A DNA stretch of 16,833 nt from Planctomycetota bacterium. GTDB lineage: Bacteria; Planctomycetota; MHYJ01; JACQXL01. Shown here in pieces: positions 1 through 6,696 of this stretch (its first letter is position 1; each line of letters starts with the position of its first letter). The stretch spans positions 1 through 16,833 of the forward strand of contig JASEHY010000009.1 of assembly GCA_030018555.1 (NCBI GenBank), in the 5' to 3' direction. Below the pieces are notes generated by a model. The model saw only the letters and a program-made list of their open reading frames with translations, was not told where the DNA came from and ran no database searches. A program made the position numbers and the translations under genes.

Positions 1-649
1 TCGTTTCGTCAGGTTGATATTCGGATAGGCTCTTATTACCCGGTTGTAATATGGTGGTTACTAATTTCCCCGTCTCCCCATCAAAGACCAACAAGGGCAA
101 ATAAACAGCTGCTCCGTAATAACCGTGAAAGAAACTTAATTGCTGGGCGCCATAGACCTCATCCGCCGTAATATCAAAATCCAAGACAATCTTTTTCGTC
201 TTCTTGTCTTTAGTATCCAGATACAATTCAATCATGGCTTTGGCTAAACGGTATAGTTCTTTATAACTACCCCGATATTCATCGGGGCGGCTTAAGGTCG
301 GTTGGCTGGCTAAATTCTCTTCTACCCTTCGTTGCGTGATTATCTTAAACAATAAATCATTTCTTAATGAGTTGGCATCATTGCAGTCTTCATAGCCGCA
401 GGCAATTTGAAATAACCGCTGAGAAATCAAATCTTCTAAACTATATTCGGTGTAACGATTATCTCGTTGGTCTACTAAACATCGGCTAATCCTTTCGGTT
501 ATTCGATATTTCTGGTTGATGCCCGAAAGAAGTAAAGCCCCAGCATCAGAAGTGATTTGTCCACCCCTGAAATCAGCCACTATTTTCTTGCCTTTTTGCT
601 TGCCAAGATGTAGTTTGATTTGATATTCTTTCTTTTGACAAAGTGTCAT
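1..649 (-). CDS. IS1380-family DDE transposase, N-terminal 216 residues, truncated by window edge
   Basis: Translated on the minus strand from the ATG at 649, the protein begins MTLCQKKEYQIKLHLGKQKG. It shows the family hallmarks in order: SDAGALLL (about 34-41), an Arg-rich LVDQRDNRYTEYSLEDL stretch, QRLFQIACGYEDCNDANSLR, QPTLSR, LYRLAKAMIE, and the first catalytic strand VLDFDITADEVYGAQQ followed by HGYYGAA and YLPLLVFDGE. These match the DDE group 1 / IS1380 transposase pattern, which cuts and pastes its own element. The start is fixed by a perfect AGGAGG at 664-659, nine bases upstream. A hairpin (CCCCGAT-ATTC-ATCGGGG, 270-287) lies in the coding sequence and encodes PDEYRG just after QPTLSR, where relatives usually read something like LENxVS. 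The remainder, including later catalytic residues, lies outside the window, so activity cannot be judged. Confidence 0.93.
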   Translation of the reverse strand, partial: MTLCQKKEYQIKLHLGKQKGKKIVADFRGGQITSDAGALLLSGINQKYRITERISRCLVDQRDNRYTEYSLEDLISQRLFQIACGYEDCNDANSLRNDLLFKIITQRRVEENLASQPTLSRPDEYRGSYKELYRLAKAMIELYLDTKDKKTKKIVLDFDITADEVYGAQQLSFFHGYYGAAVYLPLLVFDGETGKLVTTILQPGNKSLSEYQPDET

Positions 650-712
650 AGCGGATTGCCTCCTTTCTTTTGGTTTTTCCCTTATATTATAAGGGTTTTA
701 CGGCAATCCGCT
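650..712 (-). repeat. Transposase leader: 11-bp inverted repeat with nested palindrome
   Basis: AGCGGATTGCC at 650-660 and GGCAATCCGCT at 702-712 are a perfect inverted pair directly upstream of the transposase ATG. Nested inside is a palindrome with 8-bp arms, CCCTTATA/TATAAGGG (679-695). On the minus strand it contains TATAAT (691-686), which could be the transposase -10 box, although no good -35 is seen 17 bases upstream. In RNA the outer pair would put the AGGAGG and start region at the foot of a stem. That would be a way to limit translation from read-through transcripts, as seen in some insertion sequences; this role is inferred. Confidence 0.6.
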
Positions 713-719
713 ACTTTTT

Positions 720-957
720 TTGTGAATAATCCGGGGTAGAGGTTAGGGCTACTACCCATAGGGGGTGTAGTCACTGCCCAACCCTGCTGTATCCTGCTAT
801 ATTTTGCTATATTTCTTGTCATATTTGTCATATCTGCTCCTAACCCCTTTATTCTCAAGGGGTTAGAGCGGGTATTTTGGCGGTTTTAGGTGCGAAAAGG
901 GGGTTTTTGGCTGATTTTAGGGAAAAAGTGTCTTTTTATGGCTGAAAGAGGACATTT
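720..957. other. Non-coding interval with low-complexity repeats and one hairpin
   Basis: No credible coding frame is visible. GGGTAG (734-739) and CTACCC (752-757) form a weak inverted pair. The stretch 782-838 reiterates units such as CTGCTATAT, TTGCTATAT and TTGTCATAT. A 10-bp perfect stem, CTAACCCCTT (840-849) and AAGGGGTTAG (857-866), closes a 7-nt loop but lacks a following T-run, so it is not a standard terminator. Confidence 0.5.
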
Positions 958-1255
958 ATGGGGGTTGAAGGTGCTCATATATGGAGTTTCCTGTGGGGCA
1001 AAAACAGGGTAAAAAGCCCATATATTTTCCCCTTGCCTCTTTCCAAATATTCACCGCAAAGACCTTTCGCTTTGTTTATCCTGCCGCCTTTGGCGAGCCT
1101 CGCCCCGAAGGGCGGGACGCAGGAAGGGCTCAGGGTAAACTCCGAGTTCGCAGAGAGGATAACATTATCTATTCTTTGCGTCCTTTGCGCCGGAGTTTAC
1201 CCCGCTGTAGAGCGGGGCGGTAAAAATAGTTACGGAGTTTTCTTGAAATACCGAT
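958..1255. other. Non-coding repeat-filled leader region
   Basis: Two overlapping open frames exist here (958-1263 and 981-1223), but their sequence is dominated by repeats and neither resembles a protein family, so I treat the interval as non-coding. It contains the GC-rich compound palindrome at 1083-1118, a 10-bp inverted repeat GTAAACTCCG (1135-1144) / CGGAGTTTAC (1191-1200), and a hairpin CCCCGCT-GTAG-AGCGGGG (1200-1217). Another low-complexity motif, TTTGCGTCCTTTGCG, lies at about 1175-1189. Any promoter for the gene at 1256 would fall here, but I see no convincing one. Confidence 0.55.
1083..1118 (+). repeat. GC-rich compound palindrome, non-coding copy
   Basis: The element contains a first hairpin CGCC-TTT-GGCG (1086-1096), a short GAG-C-CTC centre and a second hairpin CGCCC-CGAA-GGGCG (1101-1114). 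Its first 22 bases after the leading G match the copy at 11150-11171 exactly. The same architecture with the second hairpin inverted is present inside the activase gene (5330-5365) and tupC (8457-8492). This is the copy that shows the element also exists outside genes. Confidence 0.8.
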
Positions 1256-1573
1256 ATGTTTAATCTAATCTGTGACAGATGTGGTAGGGGTTTACTCATC
1301 AATGAGGATGTGCGTTATGAGGTGACGGTGGAAATAAAATCCGCCTATGACCCTATGGAAATTACTGATGAAGACCTCAGGCGAAACTTTACCAAAGACC
1401 TCGCAAGATTGCTCAAAGTAATGGAAGATAAAACCGAAGAAGAACTCCAGGATGAGGTCTATAAAATATTCAGGTTTGACATCTGCCTTCAGTGTCAGAA
1501 GGAATTACTTAAGAATCCGTTATTCATTAGTAAATCAGGCTGTCCAATAAGTCGGAAAAATGCCATTTTTTAG
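1256..1573 (+). CDS. Small CxxC...CxxC putative zinc-binding protein, C-terminus altered by a repeat
   Basis: The 105-residue product has CDRC at residues 6-9 and CLQC at 77-80, a likely four-cysteine zinc site. The two pairs are separated by a charged, mostly helical segment rich in Glu and Asp (YDPMEITDEDL, KVMEDKTEEELQDEVY). I recognise the type as a conserved hypothetical protein of anaerobes and Planctomycetes-like bacteria but know no function. Related proteins as I remember them end shortly after the second CxxC (around KNPL). The last dozen residues and the stop codon here come from the left arm of the inverted-repeat element beginning at 1540. There is no clear ribosome-binding site. 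It lies 133 bp upstream of the activase gene on the same strand. Confidence 0.75.
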   Translation: MFNLICDRCGRGLLINEDVRYEVTVEIKSAYDPMEITDEDLRRNFTKDLARLLKVMEDKTEEELQDEVYKIFRFDICLQCQKELLKNPLFISKSGCPISRKNAIF

Positions 1574-1687
1574 GACTTTTTGGACAGAGACTGAAAACCT
1601 CGCCTTATAACCCTTATATATCAAGGGATTCATGACAGCATTTTTCAACCTGTCTAAAAAGTATCTTTTGGTGGACTTTTTGGACAG
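1540..1687. repeat. 148-bp inverted-repeat element, MITE-like
   Basis: CTGTCCAATAAGTCG at 1540-1554 is the inverse, with two mismatches, of GGACTTTTTGGACAG at 1673-1687. The latter also occurs identically at 1573-1587, exactly 100 bp away as a direct repeat. An inverted copy with one mismatch, CTGTCTAAAAAGT, is at 1650-1662. The module can be read as one 148-bp element with terminal inverted repeats or as two hairpins (1540-1587 and 1650-1687). A small palindrome, CCCTT...AAGGG, sits inside at 1611-1627, echoing the one in the transposase leader. No target duplication is obvious. Confidence 0.65.
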
Positions 1688-1706
1688 TCTGAAATAGTTC
1701 TTTTGT

Positions 1707-4700
1707 ATGTATTTAGGTATAGATATTGGTTCTGTTGCGGTTAAGGTGGTTGTTATATCCTTCGTTGGGGATAAGATACAGGTTTTAGAGACACATTATG
1801 TCCGTTCGCACGGTCAACCTTTTGAGACCACCCGTGATATCCTTAAGGATGTTTTCTCCCGTTTTGCTTGTCCCGTCCCTACAAAGAATCCCGCCCCGAT
1901 GTCCATCGGGGGGGCATCTTCATTCGGGATAGGGGCGTCTGACGAGAGAGATGGGATTGAGTTTATTGCCACAACAGGCACAGGTGGGAAAAAACTTGCT
2001 GAAATCATCAGAGACGGTATAGTATTCGTCAATGAGATTACCGCCCAAGTAGAAGGCACAAGCAGATTCTATCCCTCTGTCAGGACTATTATTGAAATTG
2101 GAGGAGAAGATGCCAAAGTTATTAGAATAGAACCGAAGCCACAGATTTCACAGAAAGGGGGAGGGGGAGGGGGAGGGGGAGGAAAGAGTAGAATCATTGA
2201 TTTTGCTACCAACAGTATCTGTGCTGCCGGCACAGGTTCGTTTCTTGACCAACAGGCATCAAGGTTGGGTATTGCGATAGAGCAGGTCGGCTCTGAGGCA
2301 CTTCGTTGTTCTAATCCACCGACTATTGCGGCTCGCTGTTCTGTCTTTGCCAAAAGCGATATGATTCATCTCCAGCAGGTCGGCACACCCGTGAGTGATG
2401 TCATTGCCGGGCTCTGTTTTGCGATGGCACGCAACTTTAAGAGTAATATTGCTAAAGGAGTGAGTATTATTTCACCAGTTGCCTTTCAGGGTGGTGTTGC
2501 TGCAAACAAAGGGATGGTTCGTGCCTTCAAGGAAATCCTTCAGATAAACGATGATGATATAGTTATCCCTGAATATTTTGCCTTTATGGGAGCGATTGGC
2601 TCGGTATTATCTGTTAGAGATAGCGGAGCGCCGAGACGAATCCGCGGGGTATCTCTAATACCTTCCCGTGCAGTAGAGGAACTGGAAAATTATTTAGCAA
2701 CGAGAAAACTGGACATCAAAACTCTTTCACCACTCAAAGACGACGATTATTCAATCCAGATAGAGCCATTCCCGACAAAGTCGGGACAGACGGCAGTAAA
2801 GATAGATGCTTATGTTGGAGTTGATGTCGGTTCTATTTCCACTAATGTGGTAGTTGTAGATAATGACAATAATGTTCTGGCGCGTCGTTATCTGATGACA
2901 GCGGGCAAACCACTCCAGGCAGTCTGTCAGGGTCTTTATGAAGTGGGACAGGAAATAGGCGACAGGGTACGAGTCCGTGCGGCTGGTTCTACCGGTTCAG
3001 GCAGACATCTGACGGGCGAGTTCTTCGGCGCCGATGTGGTGAAAAACGAGATTACAAGCCACTCCCGTGGCGCAGTCGCGGTTGACCCCTCTGTTGATAC
3101 CATCTTTGAGATTGGCGGTCAGGATTCTAAATATATCTCTCTTAAAGACGGTGTGGTGGTTGATTTCACGATGAACAAGGTCTGTGCTGCCGGCACCGGC
3201 TCGTTTCTGGAAGAACAGGCAGAAAAACTGTCTATAAAGATTGATAAAGAGTTCTCCGAACGTGCCTTTTGTTCAAGTGGTCCCTGCTCTCTGGGCGAAC
3301 GTTGCACGGTCTTTATGGAATCGCAACTTAATTACTATAAACAGTCTGGTGTTAAGAAAAATGACCTTATTGCGGGTCTTGCCTTTTCCATCGTAGAAAA
3401 CTATCTCAATAGAGTTGTAGAAAAAAGAAAGATAGGGAATAGAATCTTTTTCCAGGGCGGGGTTGGCTTTAACCGTGCTGTCAAAAACGCCTTTGAGTTG
3501 GTTCTCGGTAAAAAAGTAATAGTGCCACCGCATCACGACATCATCGGCGCTATTGGGGTAGCCATTCTGGCTAAGGACACATTCGTGGCGCCATCGGCGC
3601 CACTCAGTGCAAGAAAGATGGAGCAAATAGCAAAGAGCACGGAATCTTCTACGCTCTTTAAGGGTTTTGACCTGAGACTCATTAAACATACCGCAGACTC
3701 CTTTGAATGCACTGATTGCCCGAATAAATGTGAGATACATCGGGTAAAATTTACGAAAGTTCAAGAGTTCAAGAGTTCAAATGTTCAAAGGATAATCCCT
3801 AACAGGACGAGTCTTTACGAAGCGACAGCGCCCGCCTCGCCGAAGCGAAGCGAGGCTGGGGAGTCCCGCCCCAGCGGGATTGAACCCAGTCCTTGCGTTC
3901 CCGAAGGCCTTCGGGATTCGGGACAGGGTAGCAGTAAGAAAACTGCATCCGAGAACTCTGGAACTATTGAACTTTCTTACGGCTCCCGGTGTGGTAAATA
4001 CGACACCAATGATGCGAAAGAGAAACACCCGGATGAAAACGAGAAACTACCGAATCTTTTTGTGGAGCGACAGAAGATGCTCCTACAGTCAACCGGTCAA
4101 CCCCGCAAGGCGGGGTCAACCGGTCAACCGACCATCGGCATCCCGTCTATTTCTGTATTTTACGATTTATATCCGCTATGGGGGACATTCTTTTCTTCGC
4201 TCGGGCTTTCTGTAGTCCTCTCAGGTGATACCAATCGCACCATAGTCAAAAAAGGGGTGGAGAATATAGCAGGGGAACCCTGTTTCCCAATCAAAAGCGC
4301 CAATGGTCATATCATCAAACTCCTTGAGGGGGGCGGTGAAAAAGCACTGGACTATATATTTGTCCCATTTGTCGTTACTATGCCCTCTATGAGTAAACGG
4401 TTTGAACGTTCTTATAATTGTCCTTATATCCAGGCATTATCTGATACGAGTAAGAGTGCTATTGACTATGAGAGATACCCAGTGAAGATGCTTTCTCCTG
4501 TATTTTATATGGACCGCGGGAAAGAAGAGATTGCTAATGTATTAAAAAGGGTTGGCAAAGAGGTTCTTGGCTCGTCATATGGTGCAAGACAGCGGACGAA
4601 AATGGCTATTGAACAGGGATTATTGGCACAGGAGAGATTTGATAAGTACCATCGCACACGCGGCAATGAGATTATATCTTCCCTTAGCAAAGGACAAAGA

Positions 4701-6647
4701 GCCGTAGCCCTGCTGACAAGGTCATATAACAGTTATGATACGGGTTTGAACCTTAATTTAGTGGAAAAACTCAGGACACTGGGAATGTTAGTTCTTCCGA
4801 TAGATTTTCTGCCTCTTTCAGAAATAGCAGAAGAGGTGGGGATGGATTATGGATGGATGTACTGGCGTGCCGGGCAGAAGATGCTTTCCGCTGCCAGATA
4901 CATTGCCAGGGCAGGGCAGGAACTCTTTGCGGTGTATCTAACTAATTTTAATTGTGGGCCTGATTCTTACATTGCCAAATTCCTTGACAAAGAGTTGACT
5001 TGTTTTGGCAAGCCCTATCTTACTCTGGAGATAGATGAGCATAGTGCTGATGTGGGGCTTCAGACCCGATTAGAGGCGTTCATAGATACGATAAACAATT
5101 ATCGCTCAAAGAGCCAGAAGGTAGGAATGACCGAAGCAGGTTCGCTGGGCTCCCGCCCGGCAGGGCGTCGCCCCGCCGGGCGAACCTCGCCCCGAAGGGC
5201 GGGAGGCTCGCCCTTCGGGGCGGCACTGTCCGCCAGTCCCTCGCGGGATGGTGGCTACCAAGGCGACCTATTAACGGTCGCTCGTACGGGCGGAGCCGTC
5301 CTAGCAACGGACGGGCGTAGGCCCGCCTCCCCGCCTTTGGCGAGGCTCGCCCTTCGGGGCGGCGGAGGACAAGCAATGGCGCCGCAAACAATATCTATCG
5401 GCAAGGTAAGCGAGGAGAGTAGTAATGGGAGACGGACGATATATATTCCTTATATGGACGACCATGGTTATATAGTAGCAGGGTCATTAAGGGCTGCGGG
5501 GCTCAAGGCGGTTGCTTTAGAACTTTCTGATGAACGGTCGCTTGAAATCGGCAGGAAACATACCTCTGGCAGGGAATGCTTCCCGAGCATCATTACCACA
5601 GGCGATATTGTTAAGAAGACGGCTGCCTCTGATTTCAATCCTGGAGAGAGCGCATTCCTTATGCCTTCTGCAAAAGGACCGTGCAGGTTCGGACAGTATA
5701 ACAAACTGCATCGTATGGTCCTTGATGAGATTGGGCTTAAAGAAGTGCCTTTGGTTACCTTTGACCAGACCGAAGGGTTTCATAATGATTTAGCGGTCTT
5801 CTCGTCAACAAGATTTAAGAAGAACCTCTGGCGTGGTTTAGTCCTTATTGACCTCTTGCAGAAATTAACCAGAGAGACCAGACCTTATGAACGACAGGAA
5901 GGTGAAACAAGTAGGGTGTATCAGGATGCTCTGCAAGATGTAGTATTTTTGGTTGAGAGAGGCGACAGGGATGGAGGAGAATGGGATAAACTTATCAGTA
6001 AGGTAATGAGCCGTTTTGATGAAATCAAGAAAGACCAGACGGGGACAAAACCCAGGATAGGAGTCATCGGCGAAATCTATGTGAGAAGTAATCCCTTTAC
6101 TAATGACTGTGTGGTTCAGAAATTAGAGGCACTTGGCGCAGAGGTTCATCTTCCGCCATTTGAAGAGTGGCTTGATTATATTGATTATATCAGGGAAGAG
6201 GACTATCTCTTAAAACAGCAGTATCTTTCATACCTCAAGCAGAAGATAACCCTTGTCTTTCAGGAAAGTGAGGCAAACAGAATCAGACGGCATTTTGATG
6301 GTAAAATCAGGAATTTCTCACGAGAATCGCCCACAAAAGAGGTGGTAAAGTATGGGGCGAGATATCTTAGACCTGACCTGAGAGGAGAGGCAGTATTAAG
6401 TATGGGTAGGGCAGTAGAATATGCTCACTTCGGATTTGATGGTCTGCTCAATATCATCCCCTTTGGCTGTATGCCGGGCACGATTGTATCTGCCTTGCTG
6501 AAACGGTTTAAGCAGGATTTTCACATCCCGGTTCTGACGATAACTGTGGACGGAATTAAAAATCCGGGAGAAGAGATGAGACTGGAGGCGTTCGTTGCCC
6601 AGGCGAGAGAGTTATTATCTTCTCCTAAGGCAGATAGACGCCATTAG
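1707..6647 (+). CDS. Giant acyl-CoA dehydratase activase-related protein (tandem BcrAD/BadFG ATPase + DUF2229)
   Basis: At 1646 residues this is longer than the roughly 1400-1500 I expect for the family. Two ASKHA ATPase domains follow each other. The first begins YLGIDIGSVAVKVVVI (residue 2) and carries TTGTGG, IEIGGEDAK and SICAAGTGSFLDQQ. The second begins YVGVDVGSISTNVVVV (about 369) and carries FEIGGQDSK and KVCAAGTGSFLEEQ. A cysteine cluster ECTDCPNKC (C668, C671, C675) follows, then the DUF2229 part (FYDLYPLWGTFF, GEPCFPIKSANGH, SGRECFPS, KGPCRFGQY), and a C-terminal GCMPGTI segment resembling dehydratase D-components. Family members are thought to drive ATP-dependent electron transfer to Fe-S dehydratases or CoA reductases; the partner is not in the window. 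Extra segments encoded by DNA repeats interrupt it at about residues 62-75, 151-159, 687-756, 795-808 and 1141-1227. No clear ribosome-binding site precedes the ATG. Confidence 0.9.
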   Translation: MYLGIDIGSVAVKVVVISFVGDKIQVLETHYVRSHGQPFETTRDILKDVFSRFACPVPTKNPAPMSIGGASSFGIGASDERDGIEFIATTGTGGKKLAEIIRDGIVFVNEITAQVEGTSRFYPSVRTIIEIGGEDAKVIRIEPKPQISQKGGGGGGGGGKSRIIDFATNSICAAGTGSFLDQQASRLGIAIEQVGSEALRCSNPPTIAARCSVFAKSDMIHLQQVGTPVSDVIAGLCFAMARNFKSNIAKGVSIISPVAFQGGVAANKGMVRAFKEILQINDDDIVIPEYFAFMGAIGSVLSVRDSGAPRRIRGVSLIPSRAVEELENYLATRKLDIKTLSPLKDDDYSIQIEPFPTKSGQTAVKIDAYVGVDVGSISTNVVVVDNDNNVLARRYLMTAGKPLQAVCQGLYEVGQEIGDRVRVRAAGSTGSGRHLTGEFFGADVVKNEITSHSRGAVAVDPSVDTIFEIGGQDSKYISLKDGVVVDFTMNKVCAAGTGSFLEEQAEKLSIKIDKEFSERAFCSSGPCSLGERCTVFMESQLNYYKQSGVKKNDLIAGLAFSIVENYLNRVVEKRKIGNRIFFQGGVGFNRAVKNAFELVLGKKVIVPPHHDIIGAIGVAILAKDTFVAPSAPLSARKMEQIAKSTESSTLFKGFDLRLIKHTADSFECTDCPNKCEIHRVKFTKVQEFKSSNVQRIIPNRTSLYEATAPASPKRSEAGESRPSGIEPSPCVPEGLRDSGQGSSKKTASENSGTIELSYGSRCGKYDTNDAKEKHPDENEKLPNLFVERQKMLLQSTGQPRKAGSTGQPTIGIPSISVFYDLYPLWGTFFSSLGLSVVLSGDTNRTIVKKGVENIAGEPCFPIKSANGHIIKLLEGGGEKALDYIFVPFVVTMPSMSKRFERSYNCPYIQALSDTSKSAIDYERYPVKMLSPVFYMDRGKEEIANVLKRVGKEVLGSSYGARQRTKMAIEQGLLAQERFDKYHRTRGNEIISSLSKGQRAVALLTRSYNSYDTGLNLNLVEKLRTLGMLVLPIDFLPLSEIAEEVGMDYGWMYWRAGQKMLSAARYIARAGQELFAVYLTNFNCGPDSYIAKFLDKELTCFGKPYLTLEIDEHSADVGLQTRLEAFIDTINNYRSKSQKVGMTEAGSLGSRPAGRRPAGRTSPRRAGGSPFGAALSASPSRDGGYQGDLLTVARTGGAVLATDGRRPASPPLARLALRGGGGQAMAPQTISIGKVSEESSNGRRTIYIPYMDDHGYIVAGSLRAAGLKAVALELSDERSLEIGRKHTSGRECFPSIITTGDIVKKTAASDFNPGESAFLMPSAKGPCRFGQYNKLHRMVLDEIGLKEVPLVTFDQTEGFHNDLAVFSSTRFKKNLWRGLVLIDLLQKLTRETRPYERQEGETSRVYQDALQDVVFLVERGDRDGGEWDKLISKVMSRFDEIKKDQTGTKPRIGVIGEIYVRSNPFTNDCVVQKLEALGAEVHLPPFEEWLDYIDYIREEDYLLKQQYLSYLKQKITLVFQESEANRIRRHFDGKIRNFSRESPTKEVVKYGARYLRPDLRGEAVLSMGRAVEYAHFGFDGLLNIIPFGCMPGTIVSALLKRFKQDFHIPVLTITVDGIKNPGEEMRLEAFVAQARELLSSPKADRRH
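1889..1929 (+). repeat. CCCCGATG hairpin repeat, in-frame copy in activase
   Basis: A perfect 8-bp stem with 2-nt loop (CCCCGATG-TC-CATCGGGG, 1894-1911) is embedded in a longer unit that matches 15615-15655 at 36 of 41 positions, including the trailing TTCATTCGGGA. It encodes NPAPMSIGGASSFG just ahead of the family motif ATTGTGG, where relatives have no such residues. It therefore looks like an insertion in a surface loop of the first ATPase domain. Confidence 0.75.
2157..2182 (+). repeat. (GGGGGA)n hexamer tract encoding nine glycines
   Basis: Four G5 tracts separated by single A residues (2157-2161, 2163-2167, 2169-2173, 2175-2179) form a textbook G-quadruplex sequence on the coding strand. 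It encodes Gly 151-159 between two conserved parts of the first ATPase domain. The unit is exactly two codons, so gain or loss of copies would lengthen or shorten the protein without a frameshift. Confidence 0.85.
2614..2658 (+). repeat. Imperfect 45-bp palindrome within activase
   Basis: TTAGAGATA (2614-2622) and TATCTCTAA (2650-2658) are a perfect 9-bp inverted pair, with CGGA/TCCG (2624-2627/2641-2644) paired inside. It lies just after the end of the first ATPase domain and encodes RDSGAPRRIRGVSLI in the inter-domain linker. Confidence 0.6.
2770..2786 (+). repeat. TCCCGAC-AAA-GTCGGGA hairpin in the linker between ATPase domains
   Basis: A perfect 7-bp stem with a 3-nt loop encodes part of PFPTKSGQTA, in the linker before the second ATPase domain. 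It has the same build as the TCCCGC hairpins at 3864, 13229 and 13894. Confidence 0.6.
3759..3790 (+). repeat. GTTCAANN octamer array (four units) inside activase
   Basis: GTTCAA recurs at 3759, 3767, 3775 and 3783 with an exact 8-bp period. The array encodes VQEFKSSNVQR in a segment that replaces the usual short connection between the cysteine cluster and the YGSRC motif. A four-unit array in the opposite orientation opens the gene at 11599, where it encodes VQRVQGFKSS. Confidence 0.75.
3834..3915 (+). repeat. Cluster of three hairpins inside activase
   Basis: In order these are GCCTCGC/GCGAGGC (3834-3840/3850-3856), TCCCGC-CCCA-GCGGGA (3864-3879) and the 16-bp perfect palindrome CCCGAAGGCCTTCGGG (3900-3915). 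Together with the octamer array upstream they account for about 70 residues of low-complexity protein rich in Ser, Pro, Glu and Arg, placed between C675 and the YGSRC motif at about 758. Confidence 0.7.
4088..4129 (+). repeat. Hairpin flanked by 15-bp direct repeats inside activase
   Basis: GTCAACCGGTCAACC occurs at 4088-4102 and again at 4115-4129. Between and partly overlapping the copies is the hairpin CCCCGC-AAG-GCGGGG (4101-4115). The protein reads STGQP-RKAG-STGQP directly before the DUF2229 start (IGIPSISVFYDLYPLW). The arrangement could be an insertion with target duplication or a local tandem duplication. Confidence 0.7.
5150..5370 (+). repeat. Compound GC-rich palindromic island inside activase
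   Basis: Several units are stacked. The first is a long inverted pair in 5185-5224, where CGCCCCGAAGGGCG faces CGCCCTTCGGGGCG. Next are GCGACC-TATTAAC-GGTCGC (5263-5281) and CCGTCC-TAGCAAC-GGACGG (5296-5314), two hairpins with similar loops. The last is the 36-bp core 5330-5365, identical to 8457-8492 in tupC. The island encodes about 85 Gly/Ala/Arg/Pro-rich residues (for example RRPASPPLARLALRGGG) between two conserved DUF2229 blocks. GC content rises sharply against the flanking gene. It is stop-free in the reading frame throughout. Confidence 0.85.
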
Positions 6648-6672
6648 AACCTGCCGCACTCCTTACCACCGC

Positions 6673-6688
6673 CCCGAATGATTTCGGG
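6673..6688 (+). repeat. CCCGAA-TGAT-TTCGGG hairpin between activase gene and tupA
   Basis: A 6-bp stem with 4-nt loop lies in the 49-bp gap before tupA. There is no T-run, so termination is doubtful and the genes may be co-transcribed. A near-identical hairpin (TCCCGAA-TGCT-TTCGGGA) is inside tupC at 8923-8940. Confidence 0.55.
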
Positions 6689-6696
6689 ACATATTT

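Larger units (their letters stand above)
1..735 (-). mobile_element. Partial IS1380-family insertion sequence (5' end of element)
   Basis: The element is recognised from its transposase (649 down to 1), which is cut by the left edge of the window, so only the upstream end is present. The outer boundary is not certain. The upstream leader carries an 11-bp inverted repeat and a nested palindrome (650-712). The stretch TGTGAATAATCCGGGG at 721-736 resembles the kind of terminal repeat I remember for IS1380 relatives, so I set the boundary there tentatively. The other end and the target duplication cannot be seen. Confidence 0.55.

Noticed and set aside
958..1263. Open frames of 101 and 80 residues as genes
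   Set aside because: They consist largely of repeat-derived sequence, overlap each other, have no ribosome-binding site or family resemblance, and one runs into the start of the CxxC gene.
3273..3764. 163-residue antisense frame
   Set aside because: It lies wholly opposite the second ATPase domain of the activase and shows no recognisable motif.
5080..5391. Antisense frame across the GC-rich island of the activase
   Set aside because: It is open because the palindromic element has no stops in any frame; the sense strand carries conserved family motifs on both sides.
6648..6696. Molybdenum/tungsten-cofactor riboswitch ahead of tupA
   Set aside because: The gap is only 49 bp and contains just one small hairpin, too short for that structure.
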